In this document: positions 11,098-23,056 of the stretch, piece by piece | Layout: each line of letters begins with the position of its first letter | How positions within the stretch are numbered: position 1 is the first letter of the stretch | NCBI GenBank assembly: GCA_001683735.1 | Contig: LUGG01000011.1 | Span: 372,001 to 436,000, forward strand | From: Grifola frondosa | Taxonomy: Eukaryota > Basidiomycota > Agaricomycetes > Polyporales > Grifolaceae | Length of the DNA stretch: 64,000 bases | Direction: 5' to 3' | Notes under the pieces: model-generated | What the model was told of the DNA's origin: nothing | Database searches by the model: none | Seen by the model: only the letters and a program-made list of their open reading frames with translations | Translations under genes and position numbers: made by a program

Positions 11098-14000
11098 TCA
11101 ATCAGTCGAGATATCCATCTTCACAACGTCCTCAGCAGGCTTGTCCAAGGCCGCCTTCTTACCGCGCCTTTCGGCGACGAATGAGTCTATCTGCTGCTTG
11201 AGTTCGATATCTGCAGACCATCAGATCGCAACTACGTAGGGGGACTGGCATTGTGACTTACTAGGAACAACATCCTCTAATGTAAGGGGCACACGGTTGA
11301 ACGGATCCTTGGTGTCTGATAACAGGTGCGACTTGATGGTAGCCCTGTCGACAACCGCCCGCGATGAAGGCAGTGTGACAGGATCGCGCATAAGAGTGTA
11401 CATGAGCGGATCTATTGCGTGCCGTGAGCAACGAAGTAGAGGTGCGAAAGTTGGACTGCTTACCAAGGAACTCATCAGGTATCTCCCCCAAGTCCTCCTC
11501 TGCCTCTAGCGTAGCCTTTGCCTCCTCGACCTTCAGCACAAACAAATGCAACTCTTCGATCTCCGCATCGGACTTCAGCACTTTTCTCTGCGCAATCTTG
11601 GCCGCTTCCTCGAATAGCTCCTTCCGGTAGCTGCGACCATCGCCTGCCACCGCCCGCGCGAACTCCTCTTGGTCGCTCAGGTTCAGGAAGACCTGAATGA
11701 TGTCGCTTAAGAGCCTCTTTGGGTCGAACTTGAACTTCTCCGGGTTGCTGACTTTGAGCTCTTGACATCTAGGACCGACAAGCGCTTCCAGGTTGTAGTC
11801 TAGCATAGCTGCCAGACGGTCGACGATCTCCGGCACCATGAACGGCGCCTTCGTTTCGCCCGTGAAAACCTTCAGCAAGTTGACAGTAGAGTTACCCAAT
11901 TGCACGTAACCTGACGCATGGCGCTCGAGTGATCGCAGCGCTTGTTCGCGCTCCCGGCGATACTGCACAGACTGTGCCGCAAACGTCTCCCGATCCTTCA
12001 TCTCCGTCTCAATTTCATGAATCTTCGCAAGCTCGGAGAGAGATTCGTCGAGAAGATAAGTCACGTCGTTGATCATGAGGTTCACAAAGCGAATAAACTT
12101 CTCAGAATTGGAGCTGCAATTTGCTTGAGAAATGTCAGAATAATGAAGAGGGCTGTGCACACCTAGCCTCATTCTTCAGAGCTTCACGATGAGCGGGATT
12201 GTCCCAGATGACCTTGAATATATACGCAATATTCCGGCTGCGAAAATGTGAGCATGATCGCAACCCATACAACAAAAAGAGGCTGACCGAGAATCTGCAA
12301 AAAGTGTGATTAGTTAGACTAACAGCTCGAAAAAAAAAGGATAAATAACATACTGAATTTGTCGTAGAACTGCGAGCTGGCCCCAGTTTGCTCTACCTCT
12401 GCGTGTTCACAAGAACCATAAGTGTGAGGCTCACAGCATGGTAGACTTCTAGTGCCTTACCGATGTAAAAGTGCATCAAAGCAGGCATGAGGTGCTTCAA
12501 TGCCATTGGGTGCGTGTTCAGGATGGTGGTGAGAACACTACGGTGTTCACCCCAGTTCAAAGTTCCGTAAAAGATAACCTTACGGACATCGTTAGCATCG
12601 CGCTGACTGGACAATGCCGGTGACATACCTCGACGATCTTCGCTTTCAAAAACGGGTTCTTGATATACCACGTAGAGGTTAGGAAGGTCAGCGCCCACAC
12701 CAGCATTTCGGTCTTCCCCGACAACTCAAGGCTGTTGGGGCTATGCCTGTCAGGATAAATCAGATATTCAGCAGACTTATAGCAGCTTTGAAAATTAGCG
12801 GGTTACCGAATGACATAAAGCTGATATTCGACTACATCTTCCACCAAATACTCAGGTAGGACATTGAATGACGCTGGCACCTCTTTAGGCAGGGGTAGTC
12901 TGAAATAGGTTCAACTGAGCGCACGTCCACGGGCGAGAGCTACGCTGGATACTTACTCGACCAGAGGATTCGGGTGCAATCCCTTGGGGTCGACCTGACG
13001 AATCAGCCAAGTCGAGACAAAATTCGCGAAGCTGATCGATCGGAACACAAGTTCTGGGTCTCCCAACTGCGCTTCATACGCAAGTTGCGCGGCGGTCAAC
13101 CTGTCTTGTTCAGCCTGCAGGTGAACGCGCGTCAGAGTTGCACCATACTACAAGGACATGAGACTACTTTGACTGCATTGATAGCGTTTTCCGTGCGGGC
13201 TTGGAAAGGTGTCTATAAATATCTTTTATGAGAATCTACTATTCGTTCTCTTTTTTTAAAATTAAACTCACCCCGCGCCATGAACCGTCCCCGTTCAGCA
13301 TGTCGAGATGCCGGCGCAGCTCGTCGTACTGTCGTGCGAGCTCGTCGAGGTTAGTAGCAATCTTCTGCTGTCCAATGTGATTTATGGCAAGCGTGAGGTA
13401 GAAAATATCAGAGATGAAATTAGGCGGTGCCGCTTCTCATATAGTTAGCACGAGTGTGGGTGAAGGTCGTTTAAAAATATCTCACCATTTAGCGTCTCAT
13501 TTTGCTTCCTCCACTCTTCGGCCTCGTCATTTGTTGCATTGATCCGCGTCTCATCATCGAGGTCGATCCGGGAGGAATGTGCATAATACGACGTATCGAT
13601 GCGATCCATCTGCATGCATGTCTCAGCTTGAGGTTCGAGATGTAGAAGACACGAACATACCTTGCTGTAGCTAGAATCCATGAAAGGCTCACAGAAACGC
13701 AGAAGTATTGTCTGCAGGTTCATCGTAAAGCAATCTGAAGCCACTGTGTCGGGGTCGACCTTACGGTGAAATATAAGCCTACTACTCTGCATACAAAGAC
13801 ATCTATACTTACCTGCATACCAGCTCGTTTTCGGTTGAGATTAATGGCATGCGAAAAATATTGCAGAACGGCTTCTCGTGATTCTGGGGACGCCCGCACC
13901 AGTGTGTTGAAAATTTGGAAAAGTGAAGACTACAGAATGTTCAGTAGGGTCACTAGTGAACTAGGGAGAATCACGGTACCTGCAGACTCTTCAACGTTCC

Positions 14001-15546
14001 ACGAAGACTCGCCGTAGCGGAAGTAATCTCCCCTTGTGGTCGCGCCTCGGCATTGGCGTAGTACGTCTTAGCAATTGATGGCTAAGGACTGCGATGAGCG
14101 ATGAACCGACCTACTTCAAGCATTAACTCACCCATTCTCTTTCAAACACTCCGAGGCCCAACAACGGTCCCAACAGGCTTGCCCGCTCAAACTGAACGGC
14201 ATTCACGTTTTCTGGATTCCAATGCGGCAACCGCGTGATCACGACCGCAATCGCTTTCACGCTAATGAGGGCCTCAAATCCGCTGATGACCCCGCGCCAC
14301 GCATCGCCACTTGCGAACCCCTCGCTCTTCGATACGGACGGGTCGAAGCACAACTGCAAGACGACGGGGCCAAGTACCCATCGATTTCGTCGTCGGGTTC
14401 GAAGCGCCGTACGAGATCTTGTAGGAAAGACTCTATTTCTGACGGTGTCAATATCGTAGACGATGCACTTGTGGAGAGATATGGTCCGGAGAGCATGGAC
14501 AAAGACATTAAGGAGGGCACGAGCTCCGCTGGCCCCAGTACTTTTCTGATATATTGTGAGCTGTGATCATATGGATAAACGGAATAAAGGCTGACCCTTT
14601 AGGCTGAGGAAACATCTCGGGCTCCTGTAATGTTAGGCCGGTGTAGCTTATCACCAAGTCACGAATCTTATCTAGAATATCCGTTGCTTTCTGTACCTCT
14701 ACTGGCGGGTAGCCCTAGTAATTTATAGTGAGTCAAAATCATCCAAATAAAACAAGGAACACACCTTCTTGAGCAGTCCCGCCCTGCTTGCATTCAGGCG
14801 TTTCCAGCATCCCACCAAATATTCAAAGACAGTCTGCTGCGGAGGCAGAGATGCAAGAACGGGCAAAAACTCTAAATCATCCCTGCTCACAGTTGAGTTG
14901 CAGATTTACCAAGCATCTTTGAACGTACGTCATAGATTGGGAGTCCAACTCAAGGCGCGAGATCAAGATGCGGTCGGCGTTGTCGGCGCTGAGACCAGTA
15001 TAACCGGAAACACCTAGATAACGTGTATAGGTTAGTTCTAGTATTTGCCTCAAAGGAAGTGCACTTGCCTTCGGACTCAAGCTCGGCAGCGAGGTCCTTC
15101 AGCCACACGATTTCATAACCACTCTTCTCCGCAACAGATTTCTATCAAATGTAGAAGCTCAGCAATACGCACACATATTATTCCCATATTACTCACGATC
15201 AAAGTAATATTAAACACCTGCCCGATGGTCTCGTGCTCCCAATCCTCCACGTTTAGATGAGAAGGAGCGGCCGTTTTCTTCTTGAAGGGCACAGGAGATG
15301 GAGTTACAACCGGTTCCGCTTGTCTCTTCTGCGGGGGAGGAGAGATAATAGGCTTGGGCTTCAGTGGGAGTGTAGTGGGCACTGGCGTCGACGAAGAGGA
15401 CGCAGCTGGAGTGGGGCTCGACGAGGGTGCGCCCTGCAACTTCGCCAACCGCTTCAAACGAATCTATGTACAACCACGTTAGCGCCACCAGCGGATTTAT
15501 TGGAGGTACTTACGCGATCCGCATCATCTTGGGGATTGGTAGCCAT
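11098..15546 (-). CDS. UFD2: Ubiquitin conjugation factor E4 (UFD2), U-box
   Basis: An E4 ligase that extends ubiquitin chains on pre-ubiquitylated substrates together with Cdc48, in ubiquitin-fusion degradation. The minus-strand start at 15546 gives [21 protein letters not shown], a short UFD2-type N-terminus followed by a Pro/Ser-rich linker. A long, intron-rich helical core follows. Its last part is a 300-residue open block (12172-11470) with family-like text such as [20 protein letters not shown]. The U-box is at the C-terminus ([19 protein letters not shown], then [13 protein letters not shown]), followed by [16 protein letters not shown] and an acidic end stopping at 11098. A U-box has no zinc cysteines, as seen here. 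The start lies 146 bases from that of bL35m on the other strand, so a shared promoter is likely. Internal exon edges are approximate. Confidence 0.92.
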
Positions 15547-15692
15547 GGTGGTAATGTTGAACAGTCGAGTGCTGTGCCACCACAATATACTCGCTCGCGC
15601 GTCTGTGACGCGTGGACAGAAGCGCCCACAACTTTCTCTCACCCTAACTGCCGACGTCGAGAGGAGCTCTTCGCCAGGGTGCTTCACGAACC
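15547..15692. promoter_or_regulatory. Bidirectional promoter, UFD2 and bL35m
   Basis: Only 146 bases separate the two divergent ATG codons, so both core promoters and both 5' UTRs must lie here or overlap the coding regions. No TATA box was recognised. Confidence 0.55.
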
Positions 15693-16023
15693 ATGCTCTT
15701 TGCCCGTCTCCTGGCGACGACGCGTTTGTTCTCGACATCTGCCGTGTCGCAACTTTACAAGCTTAAAACCCACCAAGGAACGAAGAAACGGTGGAGATCC
15801 ATAGCTTCAGGCGTGTTCAAACGCGTGAGTCACTGGTTCTAGAAATATCATTTGCGCCGTACCCACCTGGTATCGGCGTCGTGTCTTATAGGGCAAAGCT
15901 GGTCATAAGCATTTGAATGTATCCAAGAGCCCTTCGAGGAAAAACAGGCTCGGGCAGACCGCTTATTCGCATGGCTCGCAAACTCCGAGACTGAAGAAGC
16001 TGCTTCCTTATGGTTCAGCATAG
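15693..16023 (+). CDS. Mitochondrial ribosomal protein bL35m
   Basis: A protein of the large mitoribosomal subunit. Two exons, 15693-15824 and 15892-16023, give 87 residues. The N-terminus MLFARLLATTRLFSTSA is a clear mitochondrial presequence. The mature part matches bacterial L35: LKTHQGTKKRWRSIASGVFKR, then KAGHKHLN, a basic SRKNRLGQ and a short C-terminal helix. Length and basicity fit the family. It shares a short divergent promoter with UFD2. Confidence 0.93.
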
Positions 16024-16206
16024 CGGTTGAGGTTTTAGGAGTTCACAGTAGACAGTATCTGTGGTCAGTCTTCCCTTTCGCTGATTGCTGTGTTTGCTGA
16101 ATTGTCGAACAGCCAGCGGTTGTTCACCCATGTATTTGTAGCCATACCCTAAAAATGTCAACTAATTGACAGCCAGTACTGCCTTGGGGATATCCTGGAC
16201 CGTTCT

Positions 16207-17429
16207 CTACTGGATTTCTACATCCGACTCATCTCTAGCATTGCTTTCGCTGCGCCCTTCTTCTGGTTCTGTCTTCGCTTTCGACTCACCTCCGCCAAAG
16301 AACGCCCGGATATCTTGCTGCTTGGGATCATATCCGGCACTTCCAATGCCCCCCTTCTGTCGCGCCTGTATGTCAATAGACGTCAGGTTGTCCATCCGGC
16401 AGACAAAAATGTTGCGACTTACAACGCCGTGCAGGTGATCATGTCGATTGAAATCGGTCACCCGGATCGCGAGGGGTGGTTCATCATCTACGAACTCTAA
16501 TGCTTCACCTGTTCCTCCCTTTAAGGACTGTATTCAGTTATTCGTCAGCTGTCGAAGACGGCAAGGCCTACCTTCACATCAACTGTTACTCTGGTCCAAG
16601 CCGTGTTCAGTAACCCTCTATACTTGTTTTCGGGATGCACACCACTGGCATCTTTGAGAAGCAGCGCAGGGACTAGTTCGCTGATACACAGTCCGTGACT
16701 GACGACCGCGATGTGGATGCCCTTCATGCCCTCTCTGGCTGCCCGCAAAACGTGTGGCATCACCAGTTCTTCTATGGCGGCCTTTGCTCTATCAGCCAGG
16801 TCGTTCAAGCTCTCCCCTTCAGGGAACCTTTGTGAACGATCATGCAACACCGGATACAATCCTTGAGCGAAGTGATCCTCTAGGGTCAAGTCAGGTATGC
16901 GATGCATGATCCATGGATTTCCCTCTGCAATGCCCCAATGCTGTTCACGCAGCAGCAGGGAGGTCTCAAATGGCGGCTTGGGTTCAGACTGGGCGTCGTG
17001 CAGGGCCTGTGCTGTCCAGAGCGCTCGTTTAAGAGGAGAGGCATGTATTGCAGAGAAGCGGATATGAGAGAGGGAGCTTCCGAGTGCCTTGGCTTGCTGT
17101 AAAGGTGAGAATAAGTTCTTGAATTGTTGGCTCACGGAGGTGGGAACTTGCATTCATGCCTGATCAGGAAGGTGAGTCTGATCACCTCCTTTATCGGCGC
17201 AACGTGATGCTCACCGTGGTTGGAGAGGGGGGAATCCTTCCACCCAGCCCATAAACTTTGCTGTCAAGATATCAATCAATGCAATATTGGTGCAGCTGCA
17301 TCAGCTCTCACACACCAGATTGTCGGTGGACTCTCCATGTCGAATCTATAATCCATAAGATCCAATAATTCGACTTCCAATAATCTCACCGCTCACAAAG
17401 GTCACCGTGAGTGTAGGGGCTGAAGACAT
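16207..17429 (-). CDS. Histidine phosphatase (phosphoglycerate mutase-like) with PIP-box-like tail
   Basis: A member of the two-histidine phosphatase/mutase superfamily; substrate unknown. Seven exons splice in frame to 301 residues: 17429-17397, 17345-17316, 17260-17215, 17159-17152 (8 nt), 17096-16572, 16527-16423 and 16365-16207. The start is MSSAPTLTVTFIRHGEST, with the catalytic RHGE, followed by WAGWKDSPLSNHGMNQAKALG. Later landmarks are ASPLKRALWTAQAL, LREQHWGIAEGNP, FPEGESLNDLADR and the second histidine in VVSHGLCISEL. Exon 4 is needed to keep SNHGMNQAKALG in frame, and the intron after it must use a GC donor (gcaagt). The acidic C-terminal tail holds QQDIRAFF at residues 265-272, matching the PCNA-interacting consensus QxxIxxFF, which is not expected in this enzyme family. 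Confidence 0.93.
17152..17159 (-). other. 8-nt micro-exon flanked by 55-nt introns (second is GC-AG)
   Basis: Between the exon ending in SNH+G and the exon starting QAKALG, only the 8 bases GCATGAAT complete the family sequence SNHGMNQ in frame. The upstream intron (17214-17160) is GT-AG; the downstream one (17151-17097) starts gcaagt and ends ttacag. A GT donor further in would break the frame. Inferred from frame and family conservation; not yet shown by transcripts. Confidence 0.75.
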
Positions 17430-17696
17430 TTTGCAACAAGCAGGGTATCCGTACAGGTGTGATCCATGTGCTCCTCATGACTCTTCTCCCAGGCGTTCAT
17501 TTTGACGCCGCCGCATTCACGTGATGACATTCGGCTGACTAAGCGACCTGACAACCTTTCCCTCCTCAACTGGAACGTTCTCGGACTCAGCTTGCGCGTC
17601 GTCCTTGTCACGGTGGACGCGCGTTCCCACCTCGCCTTCATAATACGGACACTCTCTTTTACACCACCACCATCTCCACCTACCTCACATCCTACT

Positions 17697-18880
17697 ATGT
17701 CTGGCTCTGCAGCTCCCGAACGCGACACGCAACTTCTTGCCATCGGGAAGCAATGCTCTGCACCCTTATGCCTCGTTGTAGACTTCTTGCCTTTCAAATG
17801 TCAACACTGTGAACATTCGTTTTGCGGGGATCATTTTCTACCGGATGCACACAAGTGCGACAAGTATGACGCCGCGAAGCATAACCGTGTCGCCCCATCT
17901 TGTAAGTGAATAATTGGAGCTGGAGCAGCGCTGTTCTTTGCTTGTCTAGCCGCTGTACTGATGGAAGTGTAGGTCCTCTTTGCAACACACCTGTGGCAAT
18001 TCCTCCAGGCCAAGATCCTAATGTTCGGATGGAACACCATATCAACTCGGAGTGCTCTGTCATGACCGGGAGGTCTGGCAAGGTTCGCTCCGTTCCTGTT
18101 TGTGCCAGAGCGAAATGCGGGAAGGCGCTCTATGCGCCAATCAGCTGTGATGTGCGTGCCATACTACACACTCTTCACCTATATAGAACTAATAATGTCC
18201 ATATTTCAGTCGTGCAAACAGCAGTTCTGCCCGCAGCACCGATTCCCGAAGGATCATACCTGCATCACGCTCTCCACCGCAGCCTCGAAGGATTCATCTT
18301 CAACCAAACCATTCACAAGTGTCTCCTCGCATACTTCGGCTGCCAGCACAGCCGCAATGGCTGCCATCAAGCGGACAATGGTATCCTCGACGCCTTCTCA
18401 CATTCAGCAAACACAGGGAAAAGCGCACGTTCCCACCGCGAAGCCGGCTTCATCATCTTCCCGTACTAATCCGTTCTCAGCTACTGACCGGTGAGTTTGA
18501 TTCACGTCTTTGTTTCTCAGTGATCACTCATGGAACCGCAGTGTGTCTTCTCCTCGCATAAACCCCCCACCTACCCCATCTGACGACACCACTAACGACC
18601 CACCTGATCGCTGTGTACCGAAATCTTCAACGTTGAATGCGATGTCCTTCGTCCCCCACCGCTATTCGCTTCGGCATGATCGCTGTATCGTTATCGCACG
18701 CCCCAACTGTATTATCACTAAACCACTGAACCATTGAATTGTTTCATAGTCGAGCCAAGGCAGAGCGAGTGAGCAGGAGGAAGGCGGTGCAGGAGCGCGC
18801 CCGGAAGGGACCCCCTCAGCGACGAAGACAAGGCGGTGTTGGCAGAGGGAGACGGGAAGGATGACTGCTTGATTATGTAG
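17697..18880 (+). CDS. AN1-type zinc-finger protein (CaaX tail in shifted frame)
   Basis: Two AN1 zinc fingers, as in Cuz1/ZFAND2-type proteins that bridge Cdc48 or the proteasome to ubiquitin. The start at 17697 gives MSGSAAPERDTQLLAIGKQC. The first finger has CSAPLC, CQHCEHSFCGDHF and HKC. A second region (CPLCNTPV, CARAKCGKALY, CKQQFCPQHRF, HTC) is joined by introns near 17902 and 18152. A Ser/Thr-rich linker follows, then a basic tail (KAERVSRRKAVQERARKG) after a last intron near 18614-18755. Directly after a run of five C (18811-18815) the frame as given runs on to a stop at 18864. One base less gives LSDEDKAVLAEGDGKDDCLIM with a stop at 18880, ending in a CaaX-like CLIM. A one-base consensus error or a real frameshift is likely. 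Confidence 0.8.
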
Positions 18881-19117
18881 CCTACATCTTCTATTTAACC
18901 ACACGGACATATGGATATCTCTACACTATAATGATTAGTTCGTTTGCGATTCGCTGGTGCACATTTAAGTATAAGGAAGGGACCACGATTGTGAGCGTCA
19001 ATGGCGTCCAGCTTACAGTGGCGTTGAACATCTTGCCTAGCTAATACTTCCCTGCTACCCGAACGACGTTGATAGTCTACTCTTTCGTTTCACTCTCGCT
19101 CTCTGCTCGTGCTCTCG

Positions 19118-21657
19118 ATGTCTGACTCGGCTCAGGACACCTCTGTGCTGGGCAAACGGTCGCGCAACGGCCAGAACACTGCTGAAGATCAAGATGCCAC
19201 ATTACCAGACGTGAAGACCACTCAGCAGGTGGACGCTGATGAGGACGAAGACGAAGACGTCGGTCCCATGCCTATGCCAGCTGAAGCCCCTGGTGTGGCA
19301 AAAAAGAAACGCAAAGGTATGCTGTGTCTCATTACATGACCTCGTGAGGCCGTTGGACTCAAGCCCGGGCATTGTTGCAGTGCTTCCACATGAGAAGCTC
19401 TATCTGGACCACCTTCCGAGCGCAGACCGATACTCTAAAAGCTTTATGCACCGAGATGTGGTCAATTTCTGCGTCATGACCAAGTGCGCCGTCGCCTCTG
19501 TACCTCCACTCCGTGACTAGCTCGCTGACGCGTCCGCGCTGTAGAACGGACTTCCTGCTGACAACCTCGGTGGACGGGCACCTCAAGCTATGGAAGAAAC
19601 AGGATCAAGGTATCGAGTTCGTGAAACACTACCGCGCGCATCTCGCACCCATCATTGCGGTCTCCGCGAGCGCGGATGGGCAGCTGTTTGCGAGCGTCGC
19701 TGAGGATGGGAGCGCGAAAGTGTTCGATGTCGTGAACTTCGGTGCGGTATTCCCCGTCATGCGTTCTGCTCATCTCGCTCATGCAGCTACTCTTCAGACA
19801 TGATCAATATGATCAAATTGGGGTACCCCACATGGCTGTTGTTGGGTGCATCGACGGGGACAGGCTGAGGGACTCTTGGCCATGTATGTTGTCCTATGAG
19901 CCACCTTCTTCAAGCAGGATTGATGATCTTGCAGCTCGGAACAGGGCACTGGAACCATTCGTCTGTACGAGGGACGCGGCGACGGAAACCCTCTAGAGAC
20001 TATCGACAGTCTGCATCGATTCCCCGTGCACATCATGACGGTGCGTATTGCTTTGGCACTCAGAAAATCGTGTAACACTCATTCGGCACGACACACAGTA
20101 TAGCGATAAGTACAACACTGTCATATCTGCTGACGAGGGCGGATTCGTCGAGTACTGGCAGCCATTCGAGCCATTTGAATCACCAAAAAACGTGCCGGGC
20201 ATGTGGACTTATAAGAGCACCACTGATCTCTACGAGTTCAAAAAGGTGCGGTTGGAGAAGCTTTATTCTAGTTCGTCATTTGTTAAAGATGCGACCTGCA
20301 GTCAAAATCAACGCCGACATGTATCACGCTCTCTCCCGATTCGTCCTCCTTTGTCACATTCTCCTTGCCTGATCGTCAAATCCGTATCTTCTCATTCCTG
20401 ACTGGTAAGATGACTCGTCGGTACGACGAGTCGCTTACTGCCATCCAGGAGATGCAGCAGGCCGGTACGGCAGTGTACAAGGTCGAAGACATGGAGTTCG
20501 GGCGCCGACTAGCAGCAGAAAGGGAGCTCGAGCTCCCTGGTCCCGACGGGCGCATACCGGGCATGTGGATAAATGCTATTTGGGATGAAAGCGGCGCGTT
20601 CGTGCTGTATCCTACATTGCTTGGGATCAAAGGTACGCGAAGGTCCACGTCGCAAGAGAGAATCCGCAATTTATACTACCGCATTAATTAGTTGTCAACA
20701 TCGTGACGAACCGTGTCGTGCGACTTCTGGGAAGGACGAGACAGTGCGATGGTTGAATTTGACGCTATATCAGGGAGCTCCTGCGAAGAAAGGCCTAACG
20801 ACTGCAGTACGTGAGCCACACCGGAGAGTATTAGCACCCGTTCACTTTGATTCGTGATTACAGGCAGCAGTGGCATCCGCCAACCCTCTCTTGGCTGAAA
20901 AGAGCGTGCGGGACCCGACACTTGTCTGCACTGGCTACAAGCGACAGAGATTCTACATGTTCACCCGGACGGAGCCTGAGTGTGTAGTTCTCCAACCTTC
21001 CCTTTTTCCGGTACTGATCATATTTTAGAGATGACAAGTCCGGTGATCGCGATATTTTCAATGAACGCCCGACTCGCGAAGAGCAGACCGTTGCCTCGTC
21101 AGCGCCAGCGCTTACGGGTGCACCGTCGCCGCTCGCGAATGCTGCCACCATTCATACGACATTCGGGGACATGCACCTGCGGCTCTTCCCACAGCAGGCA
21201 CCGAAAGCTGTGGAGAACTTCGTCGGTCATGCCCGCAGCGGGTACTACGAGGGCGTGATTTTCCACCGTGTTATTCCGAAATTCATGATCCAAACGGGCG
21301 ATCCGCTGGGCGACGGTACTGGTGGAACGTCGATCTGGGGAAGGGAGTTCGAGGATGAATTCTCAGATGATTTGAAGCACGATCGGTAAGTGTGATCGAA
21401 ACGCGCTATTAACGAGGAGCCTGCTGATGCATGGTGGCAGGCCGTATACTGTGAGCATGGCCAATGCGGGGCCAAATACTAACGGCTCGCAATTCTTCAT
21501 CACGACGAATGCGACGCCGTGGCTGGACAAGAAGCACACGATCTTTGGGCGTGTTTTATCGGGGCTGGAGGTCGTTCATGCCATCGAGAATGTGAAAACG
21601 AACAAGATGGACAAACCTTTTGATGATATCAAGATTGTCAATATCGATGTGGAGTAA
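19118..21657 (+). CDS. WD40-cyclophilin peptidyl-prolyl isomerase (PPWD1 type), two frame breaks
   Basis: A spliceosome-associated prolyl isomerase with an N-terminal WD40 propeller and a C-terminal cyclophilin domain. The start at 19118 gives [16 protein letters not shown] and an acidic linker, then [23 protein letters not shown] repeats ([51 protein letters not shown]) and the family block [14 protein letters not shown]. The cyclophilin domain runs from [14 protein letters not shown] through [17 protein letters not shown] (the catalytic Arg is in FHRVIP) to NGSQFFITT and [12 protein letters not shown], ending at 21657. Two breaks interrupt an otherwise clear reading. Near 19824, KLGY and the following TP-x4[10 protein letters not shown] are out of register by two missing bases. 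Near 20731, RLLG and KDETVRW are out of register by one. Both sides are well conserved in each case. Confidence 0.88.
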
Positions 21658-21737
21658 ATAGCTCATGTAATACGATATTTTGGTGTAGCATTCCATCTGT
21701 AACAAAATATTGGGAACATTGATATACCGCATCCCGA

Positions 21738-22792
21738 TCACAGAGCAACCCTCGCGAGTGTCTCCGTGTGATGTCGAACAACCAAACTGCCTAGGAAGCC
21801 TGCATATTTCAACCGAGGTTCGAAATGGGACTGAAGTATCTCTGGCAGCCGCGAAGGCGATAACGATTCTTGGGCCGCACCTACTGTACAGGGACAGGAG
21901 AACTTGAGCATAGTGTGTTCTTCTTCTCCAGTACAATCGGGGTCCAGGAGGACACATTCATACACATCGAGCGGCACGCCGGCCAAGAACGAAGTTTGAT
22001 CCGCCGACGTAGGAACATATGCCACCGGATACTCGAGAATGAATCCGGCAAAAGGGACTGTCTCCGTTATTTGGAGAGGTTGTGATAGCGACAGCGTTAC
22101 AGATGGTGGGAGTGGACTGCTGGAATCTTTCAACGAACAAAGCTGCATGAGGAGGCTTGTGAGATGAGGAGGCATCGATTCTAGCTGGAAAATATATCGG
22201 AAGCCGGGGTGAGACGGGGATCTAAATATGCACATTCAGCGTGACACGGACCAAGGTAGGTTGCTGCGAGAGTAGGATAAAAGACGTCCATGCATAGTCT
22301 GCGCGACCCGATAGAAGATCGGAGTACGAGTCTGGTCCAGACGGGAGACGTAAGAGCTTGATGTTCACAAAGAATATCCCTTGAGAATTTGGTTCATGGA
22401 CCAGCACAATGTCCTGAAATTCTGCAATTGTCTGCAATAATGCTAGCAGGGTCACATCTTTCGCTTTAATACGTGAATTCGATTCCAAATCACCTGCCGC
22501 AGTGAGATGAGCATTTGGATGAAGGCATCAACGATGGATATCTTTGGGTCATGCAAGGCAAAGGCATCGAATAGTAGACCTATGCTAATTCCGCCAGGCA
22601 GAACGACGGTCGTTAATTAATCGATACCAAAGATTATCGAGCACTCACTTACCGAACGCAGAGAGCCACCAAAGAAAGATCATTGCAGAACTGACGCAGT
22701 TTTGTCCGGGTGACTTTCTTGAATATCGGAGATAGCTGAAACTGAGAGTACATAGATGAAAGAACAGCAGTCGAAGGCCCCACTATGTTCAT
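21738..22792 (-). CDS. Conserved hypothetical protein (possibly DUF4504-like)
   Basis: No firm family. The minus-strand model starts at 22792 (MNIVGPSTAVLSSMYSQ). It passes through exons with GLLFDAFALHDPKISIVDAF, EFQDIVLVHEPNSQGIFFVN and ADYAWTSFILLSQQPTLVR, and ends with a 160-residue open exon (AGFILEYPVAYVP, FLAGVPLDVYECVLL) stopping at 21738. Introns near 22640, 22430-22490 and 22180-22240 keep the frame; the last has a weak GTCACG donor. The PVAYVP ... VPLDVYE region faintly recalls the eukaryotic DUF4504/C1orf74 family, but this is a weak impression. No signal peptide or catalytic motif was seen. Divergent from the MBOAT gene, 264 bases away. Confidence 0.6.
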
Positions 22793-23056
22793 CGTGCACA
22801 ACTGTCATGAATACCGGAGTGAAAAACCAGGCTGTTGATTTTCATCCACGTTGTGGCGGCGGCGTGATCGCCCGAAGGAGGATGTGACCAACCCCAAGTA
22901 CGTACTTAGTATTCAGTGCTCAAGCTCAAGTACGGTGATCATGCAGATTACAAGTCAAGTTGCCTCGCTGTGGCTGCACTGGCTTGCTCGGTTGATGGCG
23001 ACTTCTGCTGGTCATCTGTTCTGGCATGTGCAGACGCTCACTTGGTGAGGACCACC

